From Alphaproteobacteria bacterium (GTDB lineage Bacteria > Pseudomonadota > Alphaproteobacteria > Rs-D84): DNA of 14,486 nucleotides. Position 1 is the stretch's first letter; each line of letters opens with the position of its first letter. A model generated the notes under the pieces. The model was not told the origin of the DNA. It ran no database searches and saw only the letters and a program-made list of their open reading frames with translations. Shown piece by piece: positions 14,239-14,486 of this stretch. The stretch spans positions 1 through 14,486 of the forward strand of contig JAIDLK010000073.1 of the NCBI GenBank assembly GCA_029051085.1, in the 5' to 3' direction. The position numbers and the translations under genes are program-made.

Positions 14239-14250
14239 AACAATTATAGT
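14222..14250 (+). promoter_or_regulatory. Promoter of the TPR_21-like gene, overlapping rpoH start
   Basis: TTGATT (14222-14227, inside the first codons of rpoH) lies 17 bases before TATAGT (14245-14250). The start would be near 14257, leaving about 46 bases before the ATG at 14303. Its -10 shares bases 14248-14250 with the opposite rpoH -10, so the two promoters should compete for RNA polymerase. Confidence 0.45.
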
Positions 14251-14275
14251 ATAGCAATAAAATAAGATTTATCAA
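14248..14275 (-). promoter_or_regulatory. Promoter of rpoH
   Basis: On the minus strand TTGATA (14275-14270) is followed after 16 bases by TATACT (14253-14248), preceded by TGC. A second hexamer, TATAAT, lies at 14248-14243. Either would place the transcription start at about 14241-14236, that is at the ATG (14238). The -35 context GGCCCTTGATA also resembles the CTTG-type -35 of heat-shock promoters, so autoregulation by RpoH is possible. Confidence 0.5.
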
Positions 14276-14302
14276 GGGCCGCCACAGACAAGGAGATTTT
14301 CC

Positions 14303-14486
14303 ATGGCATCTATTTTAGAGCGAAACAAAAACGTCAAAGTTCATAAAAAAACACGTGAAGAATACGCTGAAGACGCCCTGTACCGCGAGGTTTGGGAAGA
14401 AGTAAACAACGAAAAGACACAGCGTTTCATTAAGAAATATTACCGCTATATCGTGGCGGGGGCACTGGTTATACTGATTATTGCAA
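14303..14486 (+). CDS. TPR_21/YfgM-like membrane protein, N-terminal part (runs off right edge)
   Basis: The first 61 residues are present and the frame is open at the right edge. A perfect AAGGAGA lies seven bases before the ATG. Residues 1-20 are basic and variable. ALYREVWEEVNNEKTQRFIKK and the following KYYRYIV (about 25-51) match the start of alphaproteobacterial TPR_21-domain proteins. In these a short amphipathic segment is followed by one transmembrane helix (here from about residue 50) and a periplasmic tetratricopeptide-like domain. The related E. coli YfgM is an ancillary subunit of the SecYEG translocon. In many alphaproteobacteria this gene is next to bamB and der, so bamB may follow just outside the window. 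The periplasmic part is not seen here. Confidence 0.7.
   Translation, partial: MASILERNKNVKVHKKTREEYAEDALYREVWEEVNNEKTQRFIKKYYRYIVAGALVILIIA

Overview
The window reads as chromosome of an alphaproteobacterium, probably an uncultured, possibly host-associated lineage of moderate G+C. This is inferred from the RpoH, Der (first-domain NKAE motif) and DnaX sequences, the DUF4167-like protein, and the TPR_21-type protein at the right edge. It is gene-dense, with 1-26 base overlaps, short intergenic gaps and two clear intrinsic terminators that work in both directions. I see no rRNA, tRNA, CRISPR array, insertion sequence or integrase, and no gene-free stretch longer than about 200 bases.

Left part (1-6200, minus strand). 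A truncated secreted protein lies at the left edge with its own promoter. Next comes a compact six-gene unit, read right to left from a promoter near 6172-6200. It starts with three tandem large pilin-like proteins that share a prepilin N terminus and a 'shufflon PilV'-like module. They are followed by an MJ0042-type zinc-ribbon membrane protein, a small secreted cysteine-containing protein and an RluA/RluD-family pseudouridine synthase. Most junctions overlap, so the six genes are probably co-expressed.

Middle (6195-10216, plus strand). A DUF4167-like basic protein, then dnaX (DNA polymerase III tau/gamma), then a PilS-like type IV pilin, an OmpA-domain lipoprotein with no gap after it, and finally a membrane-anchored OmpH/Skp-like protein with its own promoter and a strong terminator. 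The PilS-like pilin and the three PilV-like proteins on the other strand look like parts of one dispersed thin (type IVb-like) pilus. No assembly ATPase, platform protein, secretin or prepilin peptidase is in this window.

Right part (10261-14486). The GTPase gene der (minus), a Yip1-like membrane protein (plus), and a minus-strand pair in which the heat-shock sigma factor gene rpoH overlaps a following porin-like gene by four bases. The start of a TPR_21/YfgM-like protein diverges from rpoH.

The most interesting points are: (i) the three-paralog PilV-like cassette, whose first member lacks the otherwise invariant pilin Glu+5; (ii) a recurrent extended -10 promoter pattern (TGN-TATRNT); (iii) an rpoH promoter so close to the start codon that the mRNA should be leaderless or nearly so, overlapping a divergent promoter; and (iv) an A7 tract in dnaX at the position expected for a gamma/tau switch. 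No wholly new system is proven here. The pilin cassette is the best candidate for something not yet described.
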